From Phoronis australis (taxonomy: Eukaryota > Phoronida > Phoronidae): a DNA stretch of 64,000 nt. Below, piece after piece: positions 48,001-60,200 of this stretch (position 1 is the first letter of the stretch; every line of letters begins with the position of its first letter). The notes beneath the pieces were generated by a model that had not been told where the DNA came from, searched no databases, and saw only the letters and a program-made list of their open reading frames with translations. A program made the translations under genes and the position numbers. The stretch covers positions 62,001 to 126,000 of the forward strand of contig NMRA01000569.1 in assembly GCA_002633005.1 (NCBI GenBank). The letters are read 5' to 3'.

Positions 48001-50532
48001 TGTTTTCAAGGAAGTGCTATGCTCACAGGGTCTGCTGTTACAGTGATGTTGCCTGCTCTACAATCATGTGTAGTAGCTGTATGCCTTTGTTTGCTCAGAG
48101 AGTCAGTAATGTAGCTAAATGCGTCACAAGACTTATGAAAGTCATAAACTGCATCTATTCAAAATTTCCACTAACCATAATTCCGATCACTTTACCTTGA
48201 AGTATTGCTGTTCTTCCTTTCATAGATCATATTTTACACCCACAAGTTAATTGACAGTCGAGCAGATTGTAAAATAGTTCATTTCAATAGACAAAATGAT
48301 ACTGCTCAAGAATGTATACCTCTTAAGCAGTAAGTGATCATCTGGGTTGGTTGACTTTCACTCCAAGTTTCGAATGTGTCATGCAGTTGAATCCATCACT
48401 GACAAGAGCATTCTGTGACATTTCCCTTGCAGAGTGTCGAGCGTGGATGGCAATGAAACTCATGGTCATTGGGCATCACTAAGCACAGCACAGAGAGGTA
48501 CTCTAGAGCATGAACGTGTTAAGTCAAGTTGTCGTACATTAAGGTTCTCTTTGCAGCAGACATTTATGCATTACCTCTCATGACATATGTATTTGACCAT
48601 TGTATCTGATTGCTTTGACTGTATTTGTTCTGATATTGTATGATGCTCAGTTTTCAGTTGTGTTGCCCATTTCTTGAACTTGATGCAGAGAACATAAACG
48701 TTGATTGGTTTTCTGATTGGCCAAGGTAACTATGGAAGCAGTGGAATTAGGAGTGTTTGTGAAGAAGAAATAACATAACAAGATTACATTTTTAGGTGAC
48801 CATCAACAGAGCTAATGAGAAAAGGAGTTTTGGTGGTGACCAGGGAGGATTTGGCCGTGGCTATGGCGATGGGGGTTATGGAAAGCGTGGCGGATACAGC
48901 TACGGAGGTGGCGGTAGTTACGGGGGCAACCGAGGCTATAGCGGCGGCAGCTATGGAGGTGGTAGCTATGGCGGCAGCAATTATGGCAGTAGTGGCTATG
49001 GAGGCAGTAACTACAATAGTGGTTATGGAAATAGTGGTTATGGCAATGGATACAGCTATGGCGGAACAGGTGAATCTCGCAATAATATAAGAGAATGTTA
49101 ATTTAACCTAGGTTAGCTGTTACAAATAAATACAGTTGACTTGGGACTCAGGGAATGGACTTCAGTAGTTCAGGGATGAGAGTTTTTGTCAGATTTCCAC
49201 TTTTTCTGTGTAAAAATTAACCTTTTAATATTTTCTAAATCTGTTAATTTTTTCATTTTAGGAGTATGTTCCTTCATGATATTCTAGCATAATTCATAAC
49301 TGTGGCAAATTTTCATGTTTACATTTTTGCCATGTTGAAGTGGAACTTGCACAGTAATTCCTTAATCCTTTGATTACTTGGTCAAATTTGCTAGAAACAC
49401 ATGTTGCTATGGTGTAAAAATGAAGGAGGTTGAAAATTGCCAAATGTTTTTAAGAACGAGTTTTGTGTAGAAAATGATCTGCTGTAAGTCACTCAACCAT
49501 ATCCAGTAAGTATCGTGGTGTTGGGGAATAAGACTGCACGATGCAGGTTGTGTGAGCCCCCATGGTACGTCATTGGTGTAAAGCTCACCTATTTGCAGAA
49601 TTCTGCGTTTTCAAATTTACAACTCAATACAACTGCACTTTGTTTAGCGTAAATGTTCAAATGACATTGTCGTTTAGATCCGGTGTGCATAGTTAAGAGC
49701 AGGAAAATACATCTTAAAATCAATGGTAGAAAATGTGTTATCTATAATGTAATAGGCTAAACATTCATGGCGAGAACATGATGGCGAATCATATCAGTTC
49801 TTAAGACAGTATCCACAACTTGAAAATGTTTATCAATTTATTTCTCTTCCATAGCCGCTTTTTTATTCAAAATGCCAATTAAAATTGACAAGCAAGACAT
49901 AGTGAAGTTTCATCAAATTGATGCTGGTATTAAAAACAAGTTATAAAGTTGGTATTGGATGAATCTTAAGTTACGATAAGCAGGTGGCAAGCATGATCCA
50001 GTGTCCGCTGGCATTGGTGATTTTGTTGTTAATTTTTTACTGCTTTTTTGATGAACACCAATTCATCCCCGTGAAAGTAGTAAGAGGTAGGTGAGAGGTA
50101 CATCCAGTCATAGCAGATATGCTTGTTAGCGCGTTAATGTTTTTGCAACATCGTTTTCTAGGAGCTAAACATTGTTCATATTCACTTAAATTGACCATTG
50201 TTATCTTGTGTGTCTTGATGAAGATTCGTTGTACAACTGGTCTTGTACACGTAACACTATTTGGTTTTGTAGCAATTGTGTTACGAAATCAATTTCAATA
50301 ATGCTGGTTTTCCTAGATTTTGGTGGTTTTCTCTGAACTCGGTGTAGTTAATTATAACTTGTTAGTGCTAATTTTTCTTTGACAGTAGTTTTAATACTGA
50401 AAGTTGCTCCCATTTTGTAAATATGAGCCATTACTTTTTACAGGTCAGTGGAATGGAAGTGGTGGACAGGATTACCAAAGCAACCAGTGGGGTGGTAACC
50501 AGAGTTACGGATACAACAACCAAGGTTACTAA
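39022..50532 (+). CDS. hnRNP A/B-like RNA-binding protein 'B' (299 aa, 7 coding exons)
   Basis: Exons: 39022-39071, 44848-44885, 45430-45557, 47400-47588, 47727-47858, 48796-49069, 50444-50532 (TAA); 900 nt, all GT-AG with consistent phases (2,1,0,0,0,1). It has a short N-tail MASFGYGGGRRDEDNDK. RRM1 spans about 17-88 (RNP2 KIFVGGLG, RNP1 KGFGFITF) and RRM2 about 110-182 (RNP1 RDYIFVTF). The tail is Gly/Tyr/Ser-rich (GGYGG, YGGGSYGG repeats; about 190-299). RRM2's RNP2 reads KVHCRGVP, so the aromatic and Gly of the usual K-I-F-V-G-G are replaced. The first five introns fall at the same places and phases as in gene A, showing tandem duplication. B has no Gln tract, RGG box or evident PY end. 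Intron 1 is 5.8 kb and full of repeats. Expected role: nuclear RNA binding. Confidence 0.9.
40142..40175 (+). other. Orphan start-codon context with adjacent donor
   Basis: AAGATGGCGGACGAAC has a strong initiation context and a YY1-like word. It reads MADELWSLTKI and then meets a GTAACC donor. Splicing to exon 2 of hnRNP B would be out of frame (phase 1 where phase 2 is needed), so it is not an alternative first coding exon of that gene. It may be a 5' remnant of something else or chance. Confidence 0.25.
40283..40755. mobile_element. Inverted-repeat element with a 15-bp perfect hairpin
   Basis: CCTGAACAGCTGTG (40283) recurs inverted as CACAGCTGTTCAGG (about 40698-40711). A perfect 15-bp stem GCTGTTCCTTGTGTT / AACACAAGGAACAGC with a 14-nt loop follows at 40712-40755. 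Inside is a 40-codon open frame (40351-40473) starting MASCEGFTSATYEP in a strong start context. It lies in intron 1 of hnRNP B; family unknown. Confidence 0.55.
41797..43712 (+). mobile_element. PIF/Harbinger-like MITE, copy 5, 5'-truncated and split
   Basis: It matches copies 2 and 4 from the internal word GGATCTACGAATCTCAAACT, so the left terminus is missing. It runs to 42272, is interrupted by another element (42273-43622), and resumes at 43623 (CATAATTTAAATTTTCTTCA) to the terminus TTTTGCTGGAACAACCC. It also carries a T tract near 41970. It lies in intron 1 of hnRNP B. Confidence 0.85.
42273..43622. mobile_element. 1.35 kb TIR element nested in Harbinger MITE copy 5
   Basis: TIRs are CAGGGCTCAACATTAAC and GTTAGTGTTGAGCCCTG. 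A 5-bp CATAA lies on both sides (42268-42272 and 43623-43627). Subterminal sequence has several ACTTGCCC/GGGCAAGT words, including the palindrome CTTGCCCTTCGGGCAAG. CAGGG ends suggest hAT, but hAT normally gives 8 bp, so the superfamily is left open. No transposase frame is seen. Confidence 0.88.
46613..46720. mobile_element. Fragment related to the repeat at 36489-36744
   Basis: The words GGTGCACCCAGG, GGCAAAAAGGTCCACCTCAG and CCACTAAAAAGGC match the reverse complement of the inserted repeat inside the fold-back element. It lies in intron 3 of hnRNP B. Confidence 0.6.
49405..49720 (+). repeat. Dispersed ~300-bp repeat, copy 1
   Basis: A long diverged match to 57690-57960 in the same orientation, with shared words GGTTGAAAATTG, CACTTTGTTTAG and ACCTATTTGCAGAATT. 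It lies in the last intron of hnRNP B. No terminal structure was recognised; it could be an old SINE or MITE. Confidence 0.6.
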
Positions 50533-50829
50533 GAGAAATTCAATCTGTATATAATGTTTTACACGCTATTATCATCTTGAAGAATTCAGTGCTCTGAATT
50601 TTGTTCTGCTAAAATAATGTTTTCGAAACCCATCAACCATAAATTAATGTGTTGTAAACTTGAGTTGTGTTAATTTTTTCTGGCTATTGAAGCTACGCTT
50701 TCTTGCCAGGAAATTTTTAAAATGAGATGCGATGAATGTGATCCAAGTGGAAGAAACTTGACAGTTATCAAAAGGCTCGGACTGGTATTGAGCTGTCTCA
50801 AGTTCATTGTCAACTCGTTACAACTCCTA

Positions 50830-51093
50830 AATAAACCATGCCGCTACTCCATTCTGGTTTATGCTGGTATCATTTAAGCAAGGCACATATTTTTGTATAG
50901 TTATTTTTCGTTAAAACTACCTACATGCATTTCACATTAATTCCATTGTGTGTAATTTGGTGTCATTATGTACGTGTATTCCTTAAATAAAAGGTTTTGT
51001 ATTATTTTGTATTTTTAATGCATAATAGGTTGACTATTAAGATTAAAGATTATGCACATATCGGTTTTCAGGCTAGTTGTTGAACACTTTATT
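50830..51093. terminator. Convergent poly(A) signals of hnRNP B and RNF181
   Basis: Plus-strand AATAAA at 50830-50835 and 50986-50991 would end hnRNP B. Minus-strand AATAAA (TTTATT at 51088-51093) would end RNF181. The two likely cleavage zones lie within about 100 bp or overlap, with no other gene between. Confidence 0.6.
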
Positions 51094-51278
51094 TTGTTAA
51101 AAAAACAAAGTATGCTGTAATTGCACTACAGAATTATGGTGTCCTGTTGCCACATTCACATCCATGAGTCGAACTTGCTGTGGAATATTCCCTGGAGAGT
51201 CATCTGCAGGCACTTTATACTGAACAACTTGAGTGTCCCAGCTTGATAATGGCTGAAATTTACTGCTTTCTTGGGGAA

Positions 51279-54200
51279 TTAACCATACATAGAGTTGTGT
51301 AGTTCTTCTAAATCGTGTTTTCTTTGTTGCTCCCGTGCCTGAAAATAGGTATAAAGTGTGAAATGGCTACGTAAAGCCCCTTTACATCAGAGTGTATATT
51401 TATGAACGGTTTGTAGTTATGCCATATGAACGCATATGTAAATTAACATGAGCACACATACACCGACTTGGCTCCTGGGATTTAAGTTAACGCTTGGATG
51501 TACAAGCAAGATCACTCAAGTCTGGCACACTTGGCACAGATGAACAGGGTACCAACATATGACTCCTGGAACACCGAGTACACCTCAGTAATTACAGAAA
51601 TGAATGTCTGTTGTTAACACTGGGTGTGACCCCCCGGGACCTTACAAAGGAGGCACAAAAATGGGCTAGATATTCGAGGTACTAGCCAACACTTCTAAAA
51701 CGAGCAATCGTGATGCACTAAACACTGAGTGACCCAACAACATTGTACAAGTTCCCTTGAGAAGTAGGAATTTCCAAACGCCAGGGCGTCATGAACGCGA
51801 CCTAAAATTTGCTCAGTGTTCCTAAGAAGTCTGACTGCTCTAGTGCCCTCCTTTGGCAAGTTTATTGTTGCCTGTGACTCTATACAAGCTCCTTCAATCT
51901 TTAAGAAATTTGGCATGTGTTTCTATAAACAATTGCTACTGCCTACAGACGTCAAAGGTTGATGGCATATCCCATAAAAAGTTACTCATTTCAAAATACA
52001 GCTAGTAACAGAATGAAGCATTCATACATACGCATACCATGTACGTGGAGACAATTTAGGCAACGTAATTTGAACATGTGCGATGCACGTACATGTAGGT
52101 GCACGTCCAACAACCAGCATTCTTGTTGCACAATGTACACATATCTGACAGATAATTTATCTTAAAAATACATCTGTGGTTAAAATTCTAAAGATGATTT
52201 TTACTTCCAGTCATTGGTACAGTAGGGGATCTCAAAATTAACCCACTTATCCAATGCTTTTGGGGGTTTGAAAATGTTTTAAGGTTATGTCCAACCTGAC
52301 TTAGTGGCCTCCATTCTAACACTTATATCAAAAAAACTAAGCTTTGTCAACTAGTAAAAGTAAATATTTTCTGAAAGAACAAAGACCAAAGCTTGGAATG
52401 ACCAATGACAAAAAACGCGGAAACTTTTACGGCCCAAATCATGCGCGCTACCCAGCCTTGAAATGGTCGATGTGAACCTTTCCCCGATAAAAAACGGGAG
52501 GACTAAAAAATTTTTTAAAAACCGTTACCACCAACAGTAGCATGCGTCAGCATCCTTTTAGCTCGTCTGTCCACTCCCAACCCACACATTTTTGGCTGCA
52601 GAGCCGTAGTATTTGTCGCCGCGGTTTACAATAACACGAGACGCCATTGAAAATCCCACCACGCTATCCCAGATGCCCCGGCAATGTTGACAATTTACGT
52701 TCCTCCGAAACATAAAGAGCAACTTCGAGGTGAACGTCGTCTGCAACGCCGCGGTACGAAAGCAATTTGCCGCGGAAATTTTATATCAAATCTGATTTTT
52801 TTTACGCGGAAATATAATAAAATGCGCGGACAGAACATTTGAAAAAAGCGGAAATCCGCGGAAAATTCCAAGCCCTGAAAGACCACGAAATATAAATATA
52901 CTTTTTGTATTTATTTGTCATTATTTTTACGTAAAAAGTAAGTAAAAACTTCATTTTTAAGAAAGGTACATTCATAGCAAAATAACCCCTCGGTCGATTT
53001 TAACGAAACCTTTTTTAAATGAAAACTTCATCAATTACCTCAAAAACGCTGTTAGGAATTTTCGATTAGTTTGTTCGTTTGGTTTCTATGACAAATCAAC
53101 TCGCAAAACGTAAGGCATTTTTATAAAAAATTGAAGTCGTATTCGTCTTTGTCACATTACACAAAAACTAAGCTTTTATATCAAAAATCCTATAGCGTTT
53201 TTGAGATTGGTGACTAAATATTAAGTTTGGAAAGTTTCAGCGAAATCCATCGAGCCATTTTCGAGAACTCGTGTTCCTAAGTTCAAATAAAGTCGATATG
53301 CCGAATCCGAGAAAAAGCCGATTAAACTGGGACACGTGAAAATCTCTAAGTCTTTGGTTAATTATTCTTTGAAAACTTGTTTTCGGTATACATAACCTAT
53401 AGAATCCTTAACTATGTCACCTATTTCAATGTTTTCTTGCAATGTCAACTAATTTTGCAGTGCGTAACTAACTTAAATATCATTAAAGCCTCAAATAGAC
53501 CTATCTTTCGCAGCCAACTTTTGCCGTTTTGTACGACGTTTTGTCACAGTTCATAGCCTGTACACGTCACGTGCTGGGAGACTGATACCAAACCAAGTAA
53601 GAAATGGATAACGAAAATTGAATTGGTGGTTAAAGTAAGTCATTAACATGAAATCGAAACACCGAAATGTTAAGGGCTGTTCCAGCAAAATCTGTATGGG
53701 AGGGGGGGAAGGCACTTTTATTTCATACCCACCGCCCATATTTTTCATTTATTTCTCCAACCCATGACCCATAATTTTTGAATTATTTTTAATAGGTTAA
53801 AATATAAAATCCAACACTTGCAAACAAACTGCCTCCAGGAGGACCTGTTAAGAACTTAGATGATTGACAGACAAGAACTAGTTGTCTTGTCCAATATTGT
53901 CAAAAACTAAAGTAGCCTGTGAGCAATACTTTTGGCAGCCACCAGGTGTCTCTGTTCACCATGTGTCTATAATTTCAATGAACATTTTTCAATTATAAGG
54001 ATCTATGAATCTCAAACTGTCTCCACGATATCTTTTATACTTCTATGTTAAGTGAATATTGGAACTTGTTTATCTTACTCCTCATAATTTTTATTTAAAA
54101 ATCATCAATTTTCTTATATGTGTTAACACCAGTTTAGTGTTGCATAACTTTTCAATTCAATAGGACTGCAGACAAACAGTTGGCTCAAATCAAGTTGCCC

Positions 54201-57200
54201 ATGACTTGATTAATGGCTAAGTGAACATATTGCACTCTGTTCACTGGCAATATGGGCTTTTTTGTATTCGCTTGTTTTGAGTTTTGAGGGCTGAAGTAAC
54301 CAACCTGTCAACATTAACAGGACAAAAAATACCACCCATTTTTAATGCATCACTTCTTACAGGAACGACCACCCATAATTTGTGTTTTTTTCTGAAGACC
54401 ACCACCCATGAATTTTTATTTCTACTGCCGTCCCCCCCCCACACGGATTTTACTGGAACAGCCCTAACTTAATAATTGAATTAAGGAATAAGGGGGAGGA
54501 TTTATCTCTTTTCACAACTTTCTGTGTTCATGACCAGCCTGAGGCAACTCGTAGCATTTGTTTTCAACGTCAACGGTCGTATGGATGTAGACCCACAACT
54601 CCCTTAGGATAAAAACTACGTTTTGTATTCGTTTTCCCTGGGACCATTCTATCATAACCACACCTCGTTGGTTAAATGTTATGGCGAATTTATGAATGGA
54701 AGGACTGAGGGTATACCGAAGCTGTTCTGCAACTGGCGGGAGACTCGATTTACTTGAAAGCCCTTTAACCTTTGACCTTGGATAAGTGCTAAACAAATAT
54801 CCACGCGGTTGTGCAGTTCCAAGGTGGTTCTGCTAAATCGTTTTTTTCTCGCTACGCAGTATATATTTCGTATTTGAATGAAGATAAGGTATTTTGCTAG
54901 ACACAAGTGAAATTTTGTAAAAATGGCCAATTTTTGTGAATAAGGTTGGAAATATCCTTAACAAATCCATATTCTGGGGTCCTATTGAATTTCATGTAAG
55001 AATCTCCCATAAGGAAACTAGAATGAAGTTTCCCATTTAAAATCAGTTATTCACAAAATACCAGTAATACGTTTTTTTCATCCCACCAACATACATAGCA
55101 AAAATTGGCTTAAAATAAAAATTTCTCGGTAAGTAATGAGTTAATTTTTTTTCGTCAAATAGATCATAAATCTAATACCATTGTCATTCCATTCAGACAA
55201 GATTTCTATTGAATATATCATGCAGAACCATGAAAGAAAGGAACGTAGTTTTATCTTTTTTCAATAGACCTTCAATACAGAGCCTCACTTTTGGCTACCT
55301 CATAACAGAGTTTTCAGTAGCTACATACCTTGTTTTTTTTATACGTCTCGTATTGTTCATCATCTGTCGGTAATTCATATCTGCAAACCGGACAACTGTT
55401 GGTCTAAAAAAAGAATACAATTCTAAAATAGCCATCTTATTAACTGTACAGTAGTTAAAAGTTCCCATGAACTCGTCTTGCATTAAAAAAATTTAACCAT
55501 TACAAATTGCTTTCATTGTGTGGACGTTAAGCCCTACCAGCTTAAACAAAGAGGTGTCAATTATCATTCATAGGAACACGCTGAGCAATGGTAAAAATAG
55601 TTTGGAACAATGAAATGTCTTTTGGTCTCAATAATTATTTCAACAAAATAACAGAAAAAGTGAGCAGGAAAAAACATTCATTTTCACTAACACTTCCCAG
55701 CTGTGGTCGACTTAACAGCTTATCGGGCCGGTCTTTCAAAAGCAAAAATGTGCAATGAAACTAAAACATATCCATCTTGCATCAGCTTAGTTGAAAACTC
55801 TTTGGTATTTGTATTGTGACTGGAGCTACAAAACACAAGGTTGCAATTGGTGAACTTTTGGAATCCCGCAACCCAATATATAAATGTGTTTATCAGTTTT
55901 AACATAAATTATGCAACTGAAACATATAACAGACACATCTGATAAGTCATTCAATTATTACCTTTTTCAACCACGGCAAAATACAACCTGGATGAAATTT
56001 GTGTTTACACGGCATCAGTCTGAGAGGTTCATCTCTACACAGCACTAAGCACACTGGACATTTGTATCCTAAAACAGTTCACAATGATTAAAATCAATGT
56101 AATATACATAATCAGTACACAAGACCACAGACACATGTACACCTTCACAATTTACTCATTTGTGATTATGTTGTTAATTGTGGTGCAGGACTTGGATGTC
56201 TTGTTTAATTTTTACATTTTATCCTGGAAACATGTCACTAAAATGAAAGTCATCTCTACTCAACAACGAAAGAGTAACCCTCATTTGCCAGGAATGGCCA
56301 GTGCAACAAAATCAGTTTCACTATTCTACTACAATTGGATATGTTCCGAACTTGCAAAGTTAAAAGTGTTTAAAACCATCATTTACCATGTTTTAACAAG
56401 TTACTACATTGACAGTATAATTAAACTTTCCTTTACAGCACTGCTTATCACAACCGTGAAATCAATATCTTAAAAAAGAGGAAATAGAAGAAAAGAAAGT
56501 TTTATATAGCTCCAAGGCCATGACTGTGACTCATGAATGTACCCAGTGCCAGTGTGTCATATCCACCAACACGCAAGTTTCTTGTGCATGCCACTTTAAT
56601 AATAAAGTTTCTTGTACGAACTTATGACATATCTGCCCTTCTGCATGTCCCGAAGAATAGTGAGAGTCACAGCGTGATCAAATACTAAGTTGTCACAACC
56701 ACCACTAACGCAATGCTTTGTCATTCCTTATTATACCACAAATCACTGGCAGGAAAACGATTAGTAATAACTGATGACTTTTCACACTTAACACAATGGA
56801 GGATGACTAGAGTGTTGTGATCCGTTGTCCAATTTTACGTAGCCGTATTGACCAATAAACCCATGTGATACAATATCAGCTAATTAACATATCGTCAGCT
56901 AGTGCTTGCGGGCATTCTAATTTGACATCTGACCGACAGGTGGGGTTGTTCTATGGTGTTTTTGGTATGAAATTGGTGATTTTAAGCACGTACAGTAAAA
57001 TGACATTAGCCAAGAGTTGAAAATTACACAGGATATAAACCAATATTTTCATATCAAATTGTGCATAATACACAAGGGTAATAGCACAACCACAAGTATC
57101 CAACAAGGGGGGCAAAGCCAAAAAACAAGACTCTCATTGCATATCTAATTATTTTAAAATGAAGAGAGGATATGGCATGGCTCTGTATTGCTCCCTGTAT

Positions 57201-60200
57201 ATATCAGTGCACATGAGAAGACAACAAGTGTATACACATGCTCACCTGACTCAGCTGGTGTCAGTTGAATGGTTGGTAAAGATTTTACAAATTCTTCACT
57301 GGCAGGGGGTGCAGGCTTGTCCCTGAGGAATAATCTGAAAAGACAAGTGGACCAGCTCATTCTCTTCTATAACAGGTCTAGCACAATTCAAAGATTAAGA
57401 ACATGGTTAGCACAGTGCACTTTGCATATAATGGCTGAAATAAATGTTATATCAGATGTCAACAAAACACAAAATAAATGTCAGTAGAAAATTAGCAACA
57501 GCAGGGAAAAAGAGTAACCACAAGACACAAAGAACAAAGTTTTGTACTTACTCTTCAAACTCTGGAGTTAAACCCATATCTGTGAGCAACCTATAAAACA
57601 GTGTAAGCTTTAAAGTGGAATTAGTAGGCTAATAACTTATCTCTGTTGCTTGGTCTTATTAATTAGAAACACAATATATAGCGATGATGTGAATATGAAG
57701 TAGGTTGAAAATTGTCATGATCCGCCACAAATCACTGAACCATGGAAAATAAGCACCGTGACATGGTGCTAGGGAATAACAATGCATTATGCGGGCTATG
57801 TGAACCCGCAAAATTCGTCATTAGTATGCAAAGACTACCTATTTGCAGAATTTTCTGTTTCAACATTTATAAGTCAATGAATACTGCACTTTGTTTAGTG
57901 TAGATTATGTTGAAATAACATTAGCACAGTTAGGAGCATGCAAATACGGATTGTAGTGAAACCCCCTCAACCCACGACCCCCTTGACCCACAACCCACTC
58001 GATCCACGACCTGTGGCAACAGAGGTATCTGGTGCACTTTTTACATATTTCATAATCTTATTATGTTGCTGGGCGACTTTCCTATAAGACATACCTACAC
58101 GCGAGTCTCCTCTGGCTGAAGTCTGGCGATTGAAAACAGAATGCCAGTGGTTTTAAATAGCGCACAAGCCCACATAATGCGCAGCACAGTTCCACGAGCA
58201 CCTATCAATGGCACAGTTCTAATAAACTTAGGGAGAGAGTATGTTTTGACATACGTGAATGTACATAATTTCATATTTTTATTATTTGTTTATATTTTAT
58301 ACTCCTTTACAATATACTCCATATACCGTTAAAATACTCTGTAGTTTAACAGTATGTTTTTTCAAACTGTATTTACTGGTGAAATTACACTTTTGTTAGA
58401 TCCTCGCACTCTGCAATTCAATGTAGAGCAGACGAGACGATTACACTCTGGTGGGAATGACATTTGTCAGTAAGGTTGGTAGGTCTTTAATTTGATTTGG
58501 CACGTCGTTTTTTTTCTGTTTTTGGCTTTCAAATCGACTGCCTTCATTCCAAAAAAACACGGCTAAATCACAATCAAGGTTCATATTCGAGAGTTGACTG
58601 TGTTACGGTCTCAAATAATTTCTTTGATCACTTACCAAATGCAAACTGAATCTGATATGCAAAGGGTTATTTAGTTGTGCAAATTAAAAAAAGAATCATC
58701 AAAATCGGACTATGTTTAAGAAATTTATCCACGTTTTTGTCTATGAATTTCAAGCATTTTTAGCGTTACGAGTGGCCATTTTAAAAATTACAAATTTCAA
58801 GTGTCAACTCGTACTTTCAACCTCTGTGCTATAAAGTATTGCCCACAAGTATTTTTTCATACTGCCAGTAATGCTGTTTTCATGAACAATACTGATATTT
58901 CCAAAATGAATCCAGTCTGACAAAAAAACAATGGACATTATCAATTATGTGGGCAAAAAATGCCACACAGGACTTCGCTGGTGCTAAACATTGTAGAAGA
59001 ATGTCATGTGACAACTGATGTTGCAGAGGCAGGTTCTCTATCTATTAAGACAACTTGCAACAAACCAACAAGTAGAGGCAGCACAAAACTCGAGACCATC
59101 CCATACATTTGTAAATTAGTTAAAATTTGATGTTGATTGACTGTGCGTAGTGTACGTACCCCCCCCCCCACCAGTACCATTTTTTACTGTTTACAAGTGG
59201 AACACTGGTCCTAGCACTGCTTTAACTATTTTGACCAACTGGTGAATGTATTGAAAACTAAGCAAATAGCACCAATAAAGTTTTAGAAAAAAGTAGTTAC
59301 TTGTCATTTTCTTTTTGTAAGAATCGCATTGCAAGAGAAGAAATTCTCATTATACTGTGTTAAGATATGCAATGTATCATCATCTAGAACAACTTGATCA
59401 GCACAGTAATGACTTTTCTTACTTTAGTATGTTATACTTCTTGAATTTGATCAAGAACTTATTAAATTAACAGCTACCTTATGAATTTTTGCATGTTAGA
59501 AATGGGCTGTGACCACAAGGTGTAGTGTACACACCTTTTTTTACAACTTTGATGCATTAGGCCATAAAACTTTATTTGGTGGTTCTTGTGCAAAAATATT
59601 TTAGATTACAAACCTGGAATGATGGTACGTTAAAATATCCCAGTTTTTACAGTTATACGACAACCTTCATTTTTCACCAAAAGTGGCCACCAAATATGGA
59701 CCTTGATTGTGATTTCTGCCTGACAGGGAAAATCCAGTCAGGCTCACGGCCCAACTCATTGGTCCTACAAGTCAGCGCTTGTTCTATGTTCAGATCAAGG
59801 CGAGCTTGTGTAGGCTGGGTCGACGGGGTTCTGGGACGTGAGGTCGAGGGGTGTGGGGGTCGAGGGGGTTTCAGAACAATCCTGCAAATACATCTTGACG
59901 AGAATTATATATTTTCCTTGTTTCAAGGGAAAAGCAATGACTCATTTCTAAAAGGCTTTTAAGGTCTTGAATTTTAACAAAATTTAAATCTGTGTACAGA
60001 TATTCTAAATCTAATATACCAATGTATTTTAAATTATGAGACTGTAGAAAAATAGCGAATGGTCATTTTTAACACTGTGTGCGCTTCTGGCAGGCATGGT
60101 AAAAATAGGACTGTGCGCAGTGTAAAAATGGCCGATTTGGGCAACTCAACGAAGGGCTGCCTGAAAGAAAAGTCTGATTGCGGGAGTATTTGTTCGCAAT

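Noticed and set aside
56084-56473. 129-codon plus-strand open frame
   Set aside because: It falls in an RNF181 intron on the opposite strand, is AT-rich and hydrophobic with no recognisable family.
59821-59872. G-rich GGGTTCTGGGACGTGAGG tract as a regulatory G-quadruplex
   Set aside because: G-runs are irregular and the place is deep in an intron; no support beyond composition.
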